In this document: positions 11,489 to 20,589 of the stretch, in pieces | Position numbering within the stretch: the stretch's first letter is position 1 | Layout of the letters: every line of letters begins with the position of its first letter | Assembly (NCBI RefSeq): GCF_040954645.1 | Contig: NC_092805.1 | Span: forward strand, 72,711,186-72,775,185 | Reading direction: 5' to 3' | Length of the DNA: 64,000 nt | Source: Diabrotica undecimpunctata | Lineage: Eukaryota > Arthropoda > Insecta > Coleoptera > Chrysomelidae | Made by a program: the position numbers and the translations under genes | Notes under the pieces: model-generated | The model's database searches: none | Told to the model about the DNA's origin: nothing | The model's input: only the letters and a program-made list of their open reading frames with translations

Positions 11489-11580
11489 GACAAATACGGT
11501 ACATTCGTCATTGTTAAGGATTTCGATATTTCTAACGGACGATATCGTAAAGGTTTCGACAAGTTTATAAAACTGTAGGT

Positions 11581-12696
11581 ATGATCGAAAAACACGCATT
11601 GTATAACAATATGTCAGACAAAGAGGTAGCTGCGCGCACGCGTAAAGTTGCCGAACTAGCTCGTGTCATTCGCAAAAAGTATTTGGCATTAAAGTTAGGT
11701 AAAACAGAACAAGATGAGTCGCTAAATAAACTCTTTAAGCCCATAGCTAAACCTCTAACAGATATTGCGCAATCGTCAAAAACGTTGCATCATGCTATTA
11801 ATAACAAGCTTAGACACGTTAAAAAAGAAGAGGTGAAAACGGAGGAAGAGATAAAAAAAGAAGCCAGAGATGACGATGTATTTTCCGATGCAGTATCAAT
11901 CGATCAAGTTAACGAACATGATATATTTGATCCTAATAATGTTTCGAAAGAGGCTATTGATGAATATATCGAGCAATATCCTCCAATGAGCCATAAGTAT
12001 ATAAAAGAATTTTGGATGAAAGATAATAAAATTGATAAAAACTACGGACCTATTTACAATGATGAAATTGGCTGGATGTTGGGTAAACGACGAATAAACT
12101 TTAACAAAAACAAAGGTAGTATACAAGTCATCAGTGATGGTAGTGGGGAAGGAGGATGGGTGCCGGGAACGCCAGGTCTATACCAACTAATTTTCTATGA
12201 TAACCCTGAAGATTATAATGATACAGATTTAAAGCACTATAAAAGTTTATTAAATAGTACAGAAGTTCATCTGGATTCCAAAGGTCGTCTTAAAGATGCA
12301 ACTGGGAAAAAATATCATCATATTATCAAACCGCTATTTAAACCTACCGATGAAACAACAAAGAAATCGCCACCGAAAACTCGATCTACTGCATTAAAGA
12401 GACAACCTTTCGAAGGTCTTGTTCGTTTAGCAAAAACGACTCGTTCATCATCGATGACAACGTCTCCTCGAACATCGTTATCTTCACCATCTAGCTCCAA
12501 AGGGTCAGGGCTCGTCGATAATTCTCATTTGATCTACAACGATAATCCTATTGAATATGTATATTGGGATGATCCAAACGAACTATGCGACAGACTCAAA
12601 TTGCTGGTTGCTTCCCAAGAAGCAGGAAACACATCTCACAATAATGAAATTGTTGCCATTATCAACGAATTACGTGAAGCAGATATTATATATTAA
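11581..12696 (+). CDS. DUF8207-type Polinton protein
   Basis: A 371-aa protein of unknown function. I recognise a conserved domain at about residues 138-253: SHKYIKEFWM, DEIGWMLGKRRINF (161-174), a GTPGLYQLIF strand (196-205), DLKHYKSLLNSTEVH (216-230) and GKKYHHIIKPLF. This matches the DUF8207 family that accompanies PolB and integrase genes in insect genomes. The N-terminal 100 residues are basic then acidic and probably disordered. Residues 255-310 are Ser/Thr/Lys-rich linker, and a short acidic tail closes the protein. ATG codons at 11581 and 11611 are both possible starts; the second (MSDKEVAAR) looks the more natural. A structural or DNA-associated role is only a guess. Confidence 0.8.
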   Translation: MIEKHALYNNMSDKEVAARTRKVAELARVIRKKYLALKLGKTEQDESLNKLFKPIAKPLTDIAQSSKTLHHAINNKLRHVKKEEVKTEEEIKKEARDDDVFSDAVSIDQVNEHDIFDPNNVSKEAIDEYIEQYPPMSHKYIKEFWMKDNKIDKNYGPIYNDEIGWMLGKRRINFNKNKGSIQVISDGSGEGGWVPGTPGLYQLIFYDNPEDYNDTDLKHYKSLLNSTEVHLDSKGRLKDATGKKYHHIIKPLFKPTDETTKKSPPKTRSTALKRQPFEGLVRLAKTTRSSSMTTSPRTSLSSPSSSKGSGLVDNSHLIYNDNPIEYVYWDDPNELCDRLKLLVASQEAGNTSHNNEIVAIINELREADIIY

Positions 12697-12726
12697 TGTT
12701 TGGATTATTGGAACATCATTTCCAAC

Positions 12727-13326
12727 ATGAGTGTTGACAAGTTTGGTCGTCATCATTACCGTTCTAATGAACAAGTTGTTAAAAAGCTACGTGAAGGCTT
12801 AAAGCAATCCATTTTGGATTTACAAAACCAGATACATGAAGTACATAAAGACATTACACGAGATCCTCCTGTAGCAGGTAATCATCTTTCCAATAAGAAA
12901 TATGTAGATGACAGCATTGTTCGTGCGAAAACTTTTCTAAGAAAAGAGATTAATTTGATACAAAAAAATAGAATTCAAAAAGATACTCAACTCGAACAAA
13001 AAATCTCAAACTCCATTAGTAAAATAGAAGTTAATTTAAGTAAAAAAGTTAACGAGTTGTCTGATGAGAATAAAATGACTGCTTCGAAAATATCTGATTT
13101 ATCAAAACAAATGCATGAATTTAAAAATGATCTTGATATATTTAAACAAGAAATGACGAAGAATATTACAGATGCCGCCAACCAAAATGCACAAATTATG
13201 ATGAAAACGTTGGAAATAGAAAAAAAGATTAAAACGGCGGATCTTAAATCACATGATTTAGATGAGCGTCTTAATGTAATGGAAGATTACCTCTTACATT
13301 ATAAAGCTAACGGAACAACGAATTAG
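12727..13326 (+). CDS. Coiled-coil protein with tail-fibre-like N-terminus
   Basis: A 199-aa protein. The open frame extends upstream to 12700 but only from a TTG codon, so I start at the first ATG, 12727 (MSVDKFGRHHYRS). Residues 50-64 (GNHLSNKKYVDDSI) resemble the NKKYVD motif that precedes the shaft in many phage and virus fibre proteins. Residues 65-190 are heptad-rich (Leu/Ile/Val alternating with Lys/Glu/Gln) and predict a long, probably trimeric, coiled coil. No enzyme motif is present. It starts 30 bp after the DUF8207-type gene and is followed 36 bp later by the integrase gene. A fibre or scaffold role is inferred from motif and shape, not proven. Confidence 0.72.
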   Translation: MSVDKFGRHHYRSNEQVVKKLREGLKQSILDLQNQIHEVHKDITRDPPVAGNHLSNKKYVDDSIVRAKTFLRKEINLIQKNRIQKDTQLEQKISNSISKIEVNLSKKVNELSDENKMTASKISDLSKQMHEFKNDLDIFKQEMTKNITDAANQNAQIMMKTLEIEKKIKTADLKSHDLDERLNVMEDYLLHYKANGTTN

Positions 13327-13362
13327 CGTTAGTTCAAAGAATCGAATCGTTGGAAGCTAGAC

Positions 13363-14295
13363 ATGGCATTTACCGAGGAGAAGATACAACTAGTTAACGA
13401 GCTACACAAGCCTGCACGAAAAAATTATCCTCGTCGACGAACAATCATTAAAGGACTAGACGATTTGTGGCAAATGGACCTTGCTGAGATGAGGTCTTAT
13501 GCCAGTCAAAATAAATCTTACAAGCTCATTCTTGTTGTAATTGATTGTTTTTCAAAGTTTGTGTGGACTCGACCATTAAAGACGAAAACAGGTGAGGAAA
13601 TTACTCGAACATTTTCGGATATTCTCGCTCATACTCGACGATGTCCGAAAAATTTACAAACAGACCAAGGCACAGAATTTTTTAATTCCAAGTTTCAAAA
13701 TCTCATGAAACAGCATAGTATTAATCACTATAATACCTTTAGTGTTAAAAAAGCAGCCATATGTGAACGAGTTATTCGAACATTGAAGGAAAAACTTTAC
13801 AAGTATTTCAGTCTTAATGGAACTTACAAATGGATTGATATCTTGCCTCAAATTACAAAAGAGTACAACAACACGAAACACAGCAAAATTCGACTTAGAC
13901 CTATTGATGTTAATAAATCTAAAGAAAATGAAATTTTACGAAAATATTATACTCACTTGAAAATTGCCGGTCCAAGAAAATTGAAAGTTGGTGACGTGGT
14001 TCGCATTAGTAAAAATAAACACATTTTCGATAAGGGATATAAACCGAATTGGACAACAGAACTGTTTAAAATTACTGAAATTAAAATAACGAATCCCACA
14101 ACATACTTGATTGAAGATATGACTGGAGCGCCTATCAAAGGAGCATTCTACGAAGAAGAATTACAGAAAACAAAAAATAAAGACATATATTTAGTAGAGA
14201 AAGTACTGCGCAGACGTGGAAATAAGATGTATGTTCAATGGTTGGGATTCGATAGTAGCCATAATAGTTGGATTAACGTTAAAGATATCATTTAG
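13363..14295 (+). CDS. Polinton RVE integrase with C-terminal chromodomain
   Basis: A 310-aa retroviral-type integrase that would insert the linear element and create the 6-bp target duplication. The DDE triad is visible: D39 (WQMDLAEM), D101 (LQTDQGTEF) and E135 (ICERVIRTLKE), with 33 residues between the last two. Residues 190-265 form the SH3-like DNA-binding region (GDVVRISKNK, then YLIEDMTG). Residues 276-308 form a chromodomain (YLVEKVLRRRGN, MYVQWLGF, NSWIN), which can tether integration to modified histones. A zinc-binding HHCC domain is not evident in the short N-terminus, as usual for the family. The frame is intact and starts with ATG at 13363. Confidence 0.95.
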   Translation: MAFTEEKIQLVNELHKPARKNYPRRRTIIKGLDDLWQMDLAEMRSYASQNKSYKLILVVIDCFSKFVWTRPLKTKTGEEITRTFSDILAHTRRCPKNLQTDQGTEFFNSKFQNLMKQHSINHYNTFSVKKAAICERVIRTLKEKLYKYFSLNGTYKWIDILPQITKEYNNTKHSKIRLRPIDVNKSKENEILRKYYTHLKIAGPRKLKVGDVVRISKNKHIFDKGYKPNWTTELFKITEIKITNPTTYLIEDMTGAPIKGAFYEEELQKTKNKDIYLVEKVLRRRGNKMYVQWLGFDSSHNSWINVKDII

Positions 14296-14354
14296 GATCT
14301 ACTTTTACATACACCGCGTCGATATACACTAAATGAGTGGGGGGTGACAAAAAG

Positions 14355-14360
14355 TATAAA
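14355..14360 (+). promoter_or_regulatory. TATA box for the 14412 gene
   Basis: TATAAA, 51 bp upstream of the ATG at 14412 and 60 bp past the integrase stop. Its position supports a separate promoter and the 14412 start. Confidence 0.55.
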
Positions 14361-14411
14361 TTTCATAAATGCTGCAAGCTCATGCCCAGTTGTTCCTGCC
14401 AGTTCATCAAT

Positions 14412-15131
14412 ATGAGTTCTCAAGATAGTGGTTATAGTTCATCAGACGATATGGTGGTAGCTGCTGCTTCACCATCAGATGATATCGATTATGATGCTGA
14501 ATTAGATGGAGTTTTGGCGACATTCGAAGAAGCAGCCAAAAATGAACCATATTATTTACTAGAAGCATCCTTTCCGCTTGACAAGTGTATAATCAAAGTT
14601 GGCCTTTCTCCAGCTCGTCATTTCTCATCAGCCATTATTTTGTGTCAGCACAACAAGAATGCAAGAATTAGTTTAAACACGTTCGAGTGGGATGATATAA
14701 TCGGAATTTTTAAGCAGAAGATTTGCGATTTCTTTAACAGCACCTCTCAAGATGATTACAATCCTATCGAGTTTCAGTGTGGAGACTATTGTAAAATTAA
14801 ACAAATAGTGTATGATTCAACCAAGTTCCTTGTTATTGAAAAGCATGGTCTGGAATACTATCTAGATGAAAGGGATGTCAACCAAATCCTAGAAGTAAAC
14901 AGCAGTCTGGTGTGTCATCGTGTATCGTTATTGGATAATTTACACTTTCATGCTTATTATAGAAATGTTATCGATTTGATACAATCAAACTTTTGCAGCA
15001 GAAGCAGTTTATATGGACCACTTGAAGCTTTAACTGCGTTTTGCGAAATTTCCACAGACACTTTGTTAAGTAATGCTTTAAGAGAATATTTATATTATTA
15101 TAAAATTAAAGTTGTAAATGATTTTATGTAA
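14412..15131 (+). CDS. Unknown Polinton protein, 239 aa
   Basis: I do not recognise a domain. The open frame reaches upstream to 14337, but only with a GTG first codon and across a TATAAA box, so the ATG at 14412 (MSSQDSGYSSSDD) is preferred. Residues 1-35 are Ser/Asp-rich, with an SSQDSGYSSSDD stretch that could be a phosphorylation or degron site. The rest looks like a compact alpha/beta fold rich in aromatic residues and cysteines (LCQHN, FQCGDYCKI, NFCSRSS, FCEIS). No signal peptide or membrane segment. A polyadenylation signal follows 8 bp after the stop. It sits between integrase and the convergent PolB gene. An early regulatory role would fit the position but is speculation. Confidence 0.7.
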   Translation: MSSQDSGYSSSDDMVVAAASPSDDIDYDAELDGVLATFEEAAKNEPYYLLEASFPLDKCIIKVGLSPARHFSSAIILCQHNKNARISLNTFEWDDIIGIFKQKICDFFNSTSQDDYNPIEFQCGDYCKIKQIVYDSTKFLVIEKHGLEYYLDERDVNQILEVNSSLVCHRVSLLDNLHFHAYYRNVIDLIQSNFCSRSSLYGPLEALTAFCEISTDTLLSNALREYLYYYKIKVVNDFM

Positions 15132-15138
15132 TAATCAA

Positions 15139-15144
15139 AATAAA
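15139..15144 (+). terminator. Polyadenylation signal AATAAA (+ genes)
   Basis: AATAAA 8 bp after the stop of the 14412 gene. It is the only clear plus-strand poly(A) signal at the end of the rightward gene block. Confidence 0.6.
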
Positions 15145-15395
15145 TGCTATTTATGCAAACATGTCTTTTTTATTTTCACGTTGAATGTCTCACAACGCTG
15201 GAAAAGATAAGCTGAGACTTAAAATTACAGGAAAACAATGTATATTTTTTAGAGTTTTTATTTTCTACTTATAATAATTACAAATGTTGATTTTCACTAA
15301 ATTACAATTATCATTCTACATATTCATTTAACAAATAGCCAATCCATTTTCGTGTGGAGATTGATAAAGCTATAAAAAAATTGGTTATGTTTTCA

Positions 15396-15401
15396 TTTAT
15401 T
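15396..15401 (-). terminator. Polyadenylation signal AATAAA (PolB)
   Basis: AATAAA on the minus strand 12 bp past the PolB stop. The 270 bp between the two convergent signals hold no frame. Confidence 0.6.
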
Positions 15402-15412
15402 AATTTTTGTTT

Positions 15413-18400
15413 TTACTCAATCATTGTGGTTTCATAATGACCCCAAGGTAAAGTGTCATGAGAATTTTGTTGCAAGTAACGTTTATCGTCATACGGACTT
15501 AATGCAATTTTTTCTTGTGTTATTGTAAAAAGATCATGGGCGTAGGAACGAAACGTTGATTGGGAAACACTTTTAGTTGTAAATTCGTTTAAACACTTAA
15601 CATAATCATCGAAAGTAATGTCATTTTTTACCGTTGAATATTTTACACCCTTAGATTTTTTTGTGACGCCTAAATTATTTGCAAGTCTTTCAATATTTGC
15701 ATCATCCATATTATTCTTGTATTTATCCCACAATGCATTTCGATCCTCATCCGTCGTACTAATCTTAAACGAATACATTTTAGATCTAAGTCCGACAAAA
15801 TGAGTCATAATGCGACCGTTTGCCTCATCTTTCATCATTCCGAGAACTTTTTTGTTGACTTGAGGTATTCCATAAATATTATTCTCAGAATAGTCTGATG
15901 TATCGAATTTGGATAAATTTGCTTTAATAACATCTCTGTAAACGTCATCACATTTTAATTCATAGATAAAACTATCAGTGTCCCCATACATTAGCTTACA
16001 ATTTTCAACTCCCATATATGGCAGCATAAAGTTATAATGAAAATCGTACATACACACTTTGGATATATCTAAAATTGACATGCCGATGTACAATGGTTTG
16101 TTGAAAATGAGCTCTGTTTTGTTAAGTTCGATTGCCATTAAATTTTCATTAAACACAGTTCTATTATGAAATCTTGGACTAGCAATCAAATTTTTCGCTC
16201 CATATCTTCCATCCCATTTTGATACAAGTTTTACAATGCGATGTTTCCTAATGTTTTCCATCGTTTTACCAAATATGGCGTTGTTGGCTAACTTGTACAA
16301 GTCTTTTTCAAATGCTGTAGTTGCTGCAGTTCGCAATTTTGTATTAAGATCGATATATGGCTTAAGCCAAGCGCTCTGTTTGAATTTCAACACTTTATGG
16401 ATTTTTGTTAGTTTGAGTCCTGCATTTAGAGCTTGTTTTAGATTGCGATAATGCAAAGTGTACTCTTTTTTATGGTACAAAGTGGTCATAAGTTTTGGAA
16501 GCTTACTTCTTGGTGGCACACGATGTTCGCAACAAAACGGTAAATCTCGATGTAAGTCATGCAAGTGTTCTGGGTATTCCAAATCCACTTGTAGTATGTA
16601 TCCTGTATCTCCATCGTCAGGAATAGACAAGACATCAATATTGGTATCGACCCACTCGAAACCCCCATATGGTAAAAATTGAGACATTGCCCAACCATAC
16701 AAATTGTTGACATCTAAATATAGCACATATTTACTAGGCTTTGATGGATCATAATTATGCATGTATTTGTTATTTGCCTCAGAATACCGATTACTTACTT
16801 GACTTATACCACCTCGGATAGCTTTCTCAATAAACATGATTTTATCGATATCATTCAGCAGTTCAAGTTTACATCCAGTATATTTAAGCATTGCATCCCA
16901 AGAAAATCCAGGCATGGTATAGTACCATGCAGGATCAAGACTGTATGTACTTCGACATTTTTGTCGAAAATTTTCAAAAATGCAAGTCAGTAACATAATA
17001 TCAGTTTTCATGTACAACATACTATATTCCAAAATATTTTTAATACCGAATGACTGCCAAACATTCTGAGCATGATGATACATATTTTTGGAGATGTGTT
17101 CACCCGATAATGAGCTGTAAAATTTATCAATTGATGGTAGTTGCGTTTCATTCAATTTATTGAAAGACTCAATATATTCGTATGGGAATATGCCTTTTCG
17201 TTTCAATAATTCCATTTGTTCGGGAGTGGTATTTGGAAATTCGCTAGCTAAATATCTTAAATCCTCAGGTTGCAATGTGGCAGCCAACTTGTCCAATGAT
17301 GAATTTAAAAATCTCAGTGAATCAACGAACCTCAACTTAATACTGACCTCAGAATCGTATATTGTAAATAAAATATACTTTTCCTTATTTATTGGTAGTA
17401 AGCTGATACTACCATTTTTCGCAAGATCTCTAATCATCATATGCGAATCGTAACCGCTAAGATTATGAAAAAAAATTGGGACAACGAAAAGTTTTTTGAA
17501 ATTTAAGTTACACACTTGGTGTGCGAGTCCTCGAAAATCTCCGGTAAAATGGTCATGATCACGAACAATTACATCCTTATCTGAAAACGTTTTTTCGCAA
17601 ATGTGACAATTAGATGCATTAAAACTGGGTGTGACATTCATAGGTACAATATCTTTAATTTTTCCTTGCACAAATGCCGCCAACAACGTCATTTCCTTGG
17701 CAAACCACTCCATGCAATCTTCACCTGCGTAACTTCGGTAAAACGACAGAGATTCATCGTAAGAGCATTTTACGTAATAACCTGCACTAAAGGCTTTATG
17801 CTGCTGATACTTAATTGTTTTGCATTTTAATGGACTGTTTTTAACTTTGTTCAACATTGACTCAAAATCGGCATAGACTACAAAAGGAGTTGTTTGTTTA
17901 TAAATATGATTTTTAAATTCAACATTCTGATATGATGGAAAAGAAACTTTACATTCATTAATTTTCTCACAGTATTTTGCATGATCATTTAATCTGTCAA
18001 AACTACTAAAATAATTCAAACACCTATCACATAAAATTTTTTTATTACGGTTCTTACTTAACTGCCTGGACATAAGTCGAGACATATCTTTAATCATGCA
18101 ATAATGATACTTAATTTCTACAGATTCATCGTGAGCCATAGGTGCTTCGTAGTCATTCAATTTTGGAAAATATTTATCTTGTACAATCAATAAATTTACA
18201 TGTTTAGTTAATTTGGTTTTGCATAGCCTTACCGGCGTTGTTACGTAAAATGTTCTCTCTTTAGCAACATTCATTTCTAACCCGTACACGTTTACAGAAA
18301 TATTATTTAACTTTTCAAATTTTGAAATACCCTTTATAGTCATAGGTGTCTCTAGCCCATCGATATTTAAGACAGTCGCATAATGTGGATATGAAGATGT

Positions 18401-19222
18401 ACGATCTGAACTGCATTTAGCTGGATAAATCGCTGAAACTATGCTCCAAAAAAAGCATGCTTCATCATCGTTTTTGATATTAATACATGCGTGCTTCTTT
18501 TGGATTTGTTCTGGTAGTCTAATGAACGACGAAGCTCCATTTCCCACTTCATATTTATTTATATTGACTTCTAAAGAAACTATTTTTTTCAAAGCCCACC
18601 CTGATCCCGTTTCTTCAAATTCCGATAGCTTAGACATTAATTTATCGACTATGTTTGTGTGAAACCATAAAACCAAGTCCGTTCCTGCGTCTATGGCTTC
18701 GTTTTTGGTATTAAAATATTTAAATTGGTTAATATCACCTCCTTGATTTGATTTTCTAATAAATTCTCCACATAATGTCATATTACATTTTATCATATTT
18801 AATTTTTTTAAAATGTTTTTAATTCGAATTCTAAATAACTTAAAACAATCCCCGAAAAATTGCATTAAATCTTTGTGTCCTAGATTAATAATTATACCTG
18901 TTCTGATTCTACTCTTGAATGCGGAATTTACATCTTCCCATTTAACCCGACGATGTTTAGTAATTCCACCACCCACGCGAAGACCGAAATTTTGAATTTC
19001 CGATTTAATTGTCTTTAAATGCCCCGCGTTTGTCTGTAGTTGCCGTAATTTAGCTAATTCCAAGTCCCCACACCGAATCGCTTTAGTAAACAAAGTCAAA
19101 TGCCTTTTAATGTGATTTAACCAAATATTCGCTTCTCGCGGTGTATAATTTCGAAACAAAACATCACGCGCTTGAATTAAATGTTGTACAATGTCACTAC
19201 TAAGATCACCAATGTTACTCAT
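15413..19222 (-). CDS. Protein-primed family B DNA polymerase (Polinton PolB)
   Basis: Intact 1269-aa replicase. The exonuclease motifs are ExoI VVYADFES (448-455), ExoII FHNLSGYDSHM (585-595) and ExoIII YMKTD (737-741). The polymerase motifs are A YLDVNNLYGWAMSQ (835-848), B KLANNAIFGKTMENIRKH (977-994) and C YGDTDSF (1079-1085), with a downstream KMYSFK motif. Between ExoI and ExoII, residues 539-572 form a Cys-rich, RDHDH-containing treble-clef/HNH-like insert (CHIC...VRDHDHFTGDFRG...C). A C2HC zinc-finger-like patch lies at 398-418. Residues 1-240 would hold the terminal-protein-like region used in protein priming. All catalytic aspartates are present. It lies 60 bp downstream of the OB-like gene, with which it may share a transcript driven from the right inverted repeat. 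Confidence 0.97.
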   Translation of the reverse strand: MSNIGDLSSDIVQHLIQARDVLFRNYTPREANIWLNHIKRHLTLFTKAIRCGDLELAKLRQLQTNAGHLKTIKSEIQNFGLRVGGGITKHRRVKWEDVNSAFKSRIRTGIIINLGHKDLMQFFGDCFKLFRIRIKNILKKLNMIKCNMTLCGEFIRKSNQGGDINQFKYFNTKNEAIDAGTDLVLWFHTNIVDKLMSKLSEFEETGSGWALKKIVSLEVNINKYEVGNGASSFIRLPEQIQKKHACINIKNDDEACFFWSIVSAIYPAKCSSDRTSSYPHYATVLNIDGLETPMTIKGISKFEKLNNISVNVYGLEMNVAKERTFYVTTPVRLCKTKLTKHVNLLIVQDKYFPKLNDYEAPMAHDESVEIKYHYCMIKDMSRLMSRQLSKNRNKKILCDRCLNYFSSFDRLNDHAKYCEKINECKVSFPSYQNVEFKNHIYKQTTPFVVYADFESMLNKVKNSPLKCKTIKYQQHKAFSAGYYVKCSYDESLSFYRSYAGEDCMEWFAKEMTLLAAFVQGKIKDIVPMNVTPSFNASNCHICEKTFSDKDVIVRDHDHFTGDFRGLAHQVCNLNFKKLFVVPIFFHNLSGYDSHMMIRDLAKNGSISLLPINKEKYILFTIYDSEVSIKLRFVDSLRFLNSSLDKLAATLQPEDLRYLASEFPNTTPEQMELLKRKGIFPYEYIESFNKLNETQLPSIDKFYSSLSGEHISKNMYHHAQNVWQSFGIKNILEYSMLYMKTDIMLLTCIFENFRQKCRSTYSLDPAWYYTMPGFSWDAMLKYTGCKLELLNDIDKIMFIEKAIRGGISQVSNRYSEANNKYMHNYDPSKPSKYVLYLDVNNLYGWAMSQFLPYGGFEWVDTNIDVLSIPDDGDTGYILQVDLEYPEHLHDLHRDLPFCCEHRVPPRSKLPKLMTTLYHKKEYTLHYRNLKQALNAGLKLTKIHKVLKFKQSAWLKPYIDLNTKLRTAATTAFEKDLYKLANNAIFGKTMENIRKHRIVKLVSKWDGRYGAKNLIASPRFHNRTVFNENLMAIELNKTELIFNKPLYIGMSILDISKVCMYDFHYNFMLPYMGVENCKLMYGDTDSFIYELKCDDVYRDVIKANLSKFDTSDYSENNIYGIPQVNKKVLGMMKDEANGRIMTHFVGLRSKMYSFKISTTDEDRNALWDKYKNNMDDANIERLANNLGVTKKSKGVKYSTVKNDITFDDYVKCLNEFTTKSVSQSTFRSYAHDLFTITQEKIALSPYDDKRYLQQNSHDTLPWGHYETTMIE

Positions 19223-19282
19223 GATTAAGTAAAAAGCAATAAATCAATAAATGAAAAACTCACCAATATTTTTTTTTATCCT

Positions 19283-19594
19283 CTAATTTTCTATTATTTC
19301 AAACGAGGCGGCTGGCTGCACCTTTCCAGTGGCAACGTTTCCTCGGAACTCCAAGCTGTACTTTCCCTCGCTGAAATGTTCCAAATGCGGCCTGTAGAGT
19401 TCAACCACCCTTTGCGGCAAGAACGTCACCTCCTTTTCTAATTCAATAAGGATGGATTTCCCAAATTTCGTATCGACTTCTCTTGCCGCAATTATCTTCT
19501 GGGGTACTCCTACGGGTAGGCTGTTTAGCTTTCTAATTGGCTTGATTGTCTTCTCTGTAAGCAGAGAGGATGCATTAATCTTTTTTAGGTCCAT
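19283..19594 (-). CDS. Small OB-like protein upstream of PolB
   Basis: A 103-aa basic-acidic protein. The frame opens at a TTG (19603), but the first ATG is 19594. The bases just before it (TTGTTGCAG) look like a splice acceptor, so an upstream non-coding exon is possible. Beta-rich pattern: KIIAAREVDTKFGKSILIEL (33-52) followed by FLPQRVVELY (58-67), resembling the strand arrangement of small single-stranded-DNA-binding OB folds often found next to Polinton PolB genes. No catalytic motif. The 60-bp gap to PolB suggests joint expression. The SSB-like role is inferred from fold pattern and position only. Confidence 0.65.
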   Translation of the reverse strand: MDLKKINASSLLTEKTIKPIRKLNSLPVGVPQKIIAAREVDTKFGKSILIELEKEVTFLPQRVVELYRPHLEHFSEGKYSLEFRGNVATGKVQPAASFEIIEN

Positions 19595-19606
19595 CTGCAA
19601 CAATAT

Positions 19607-19765
19607 ATATTTTCTTAATTTAACAGTAACATATCTTTGACTAGCAATTTCTTAATTTAACAGTGAAATATCTTTGAGTAGCAATATTATTTTACAAAAA
19701 TTCTATCTATTATAATATGTATATTTTTTAATTTAACAATGAAATAGTTTTAACTAACAAAACTT
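19607..19765. repeat. Three imperfect direct repeats upstream of the OB-like gene
   Basis: The phrase TTCTTAATTTAACAGTRAMATATCTTTGA-TAGCAA occurs three times with decay (about 19612, 19648 and 19726). It lies in the presumed 5' region of the replication genes. Confidence 0.6.
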
Positions 19766-19955
19766 TCATAGAAACAAAAAATTACAAATACCGCACTATT
19801 TACAAACATTTTTTTTTTAGAACGGAGAATATAACCAAGTAATTTGAATAAAATGTTTAAATCAGAAAAATTATTAAGAATTGGAAATTAGTAAAGATAA
19901 TGATGAATTCTAAATGATATAAAAAAGGTTAAGTATTATAAAACTTACTTTTGTA

Positions 19956-20050
19956 TATATAATTGCCGGCACTTCACAAACACAGAACTTCTCCGAACGG
20001 TACTTTGTATAATTGCTGACGCTGCACAAAACACACAACTTGTCTGAAGG
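19956..20050. repeat. Tandem pair of about 48 bp
   Basis: Two adjacent copies of TATAATTGCYGRC(A/G)CT-CACAAA-ACA-AACTT (19956-20000 and 20005-20050). Each starts with a TATAAT-like box, so they could be repeated promoter elements for the leftward PolB operon. Confidence 0.6.
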
Positions 20051-20589
20051 ATGATCAGAATTGAACTGACGATATGTAGTGCATCTGCTCTTTATCTAAC
20101 TGCCTCTCCCACGCTAAAACTATGTTGCGCAATATTTCGTAAGACTATTCATTTATGCATCACATGCCGGGCTTAATTATTAACTTCCTGCCTCCATGAG
20201 AGAATATATTTTATCTTACATTAAATAATCGAATTGGAATGTGCACGTGTTTCCGGCTATATATCGTGATCGCGTGAGACATTTTTAATAGCCGGCGTAT
20301 CCGATGATGTCATTATTCTCAGTAGCAAGATCTATTTTATAAAGATTTCAACTGATCATGTAAAGTATAAATTGAAAAATAAACGAATTTTTGTTATTAT
20401 GGTAATCGATAAAATATATACGAGGTAACTCGTAAAATATAAATTGAAAAAATTTAGAAGTTTTACGCTAATGGTTGTAGGTTTTAATTACAAAAAAATA
20501 CGAGGAAAAATGGCTCTCTTTGTCTGTCATTCGTCTTCTTCTCTTTGTCAATTCATAGAACGCAGTCACCGACCAGCGATTGAACATCG

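Noticed and set aside
12700..12726. Upstream start for the coiled-coil gene
   Set aside because: The frame is open but begins with TTG, which is not a normal eukaryotic start. The ATG at 12727 is used instead.
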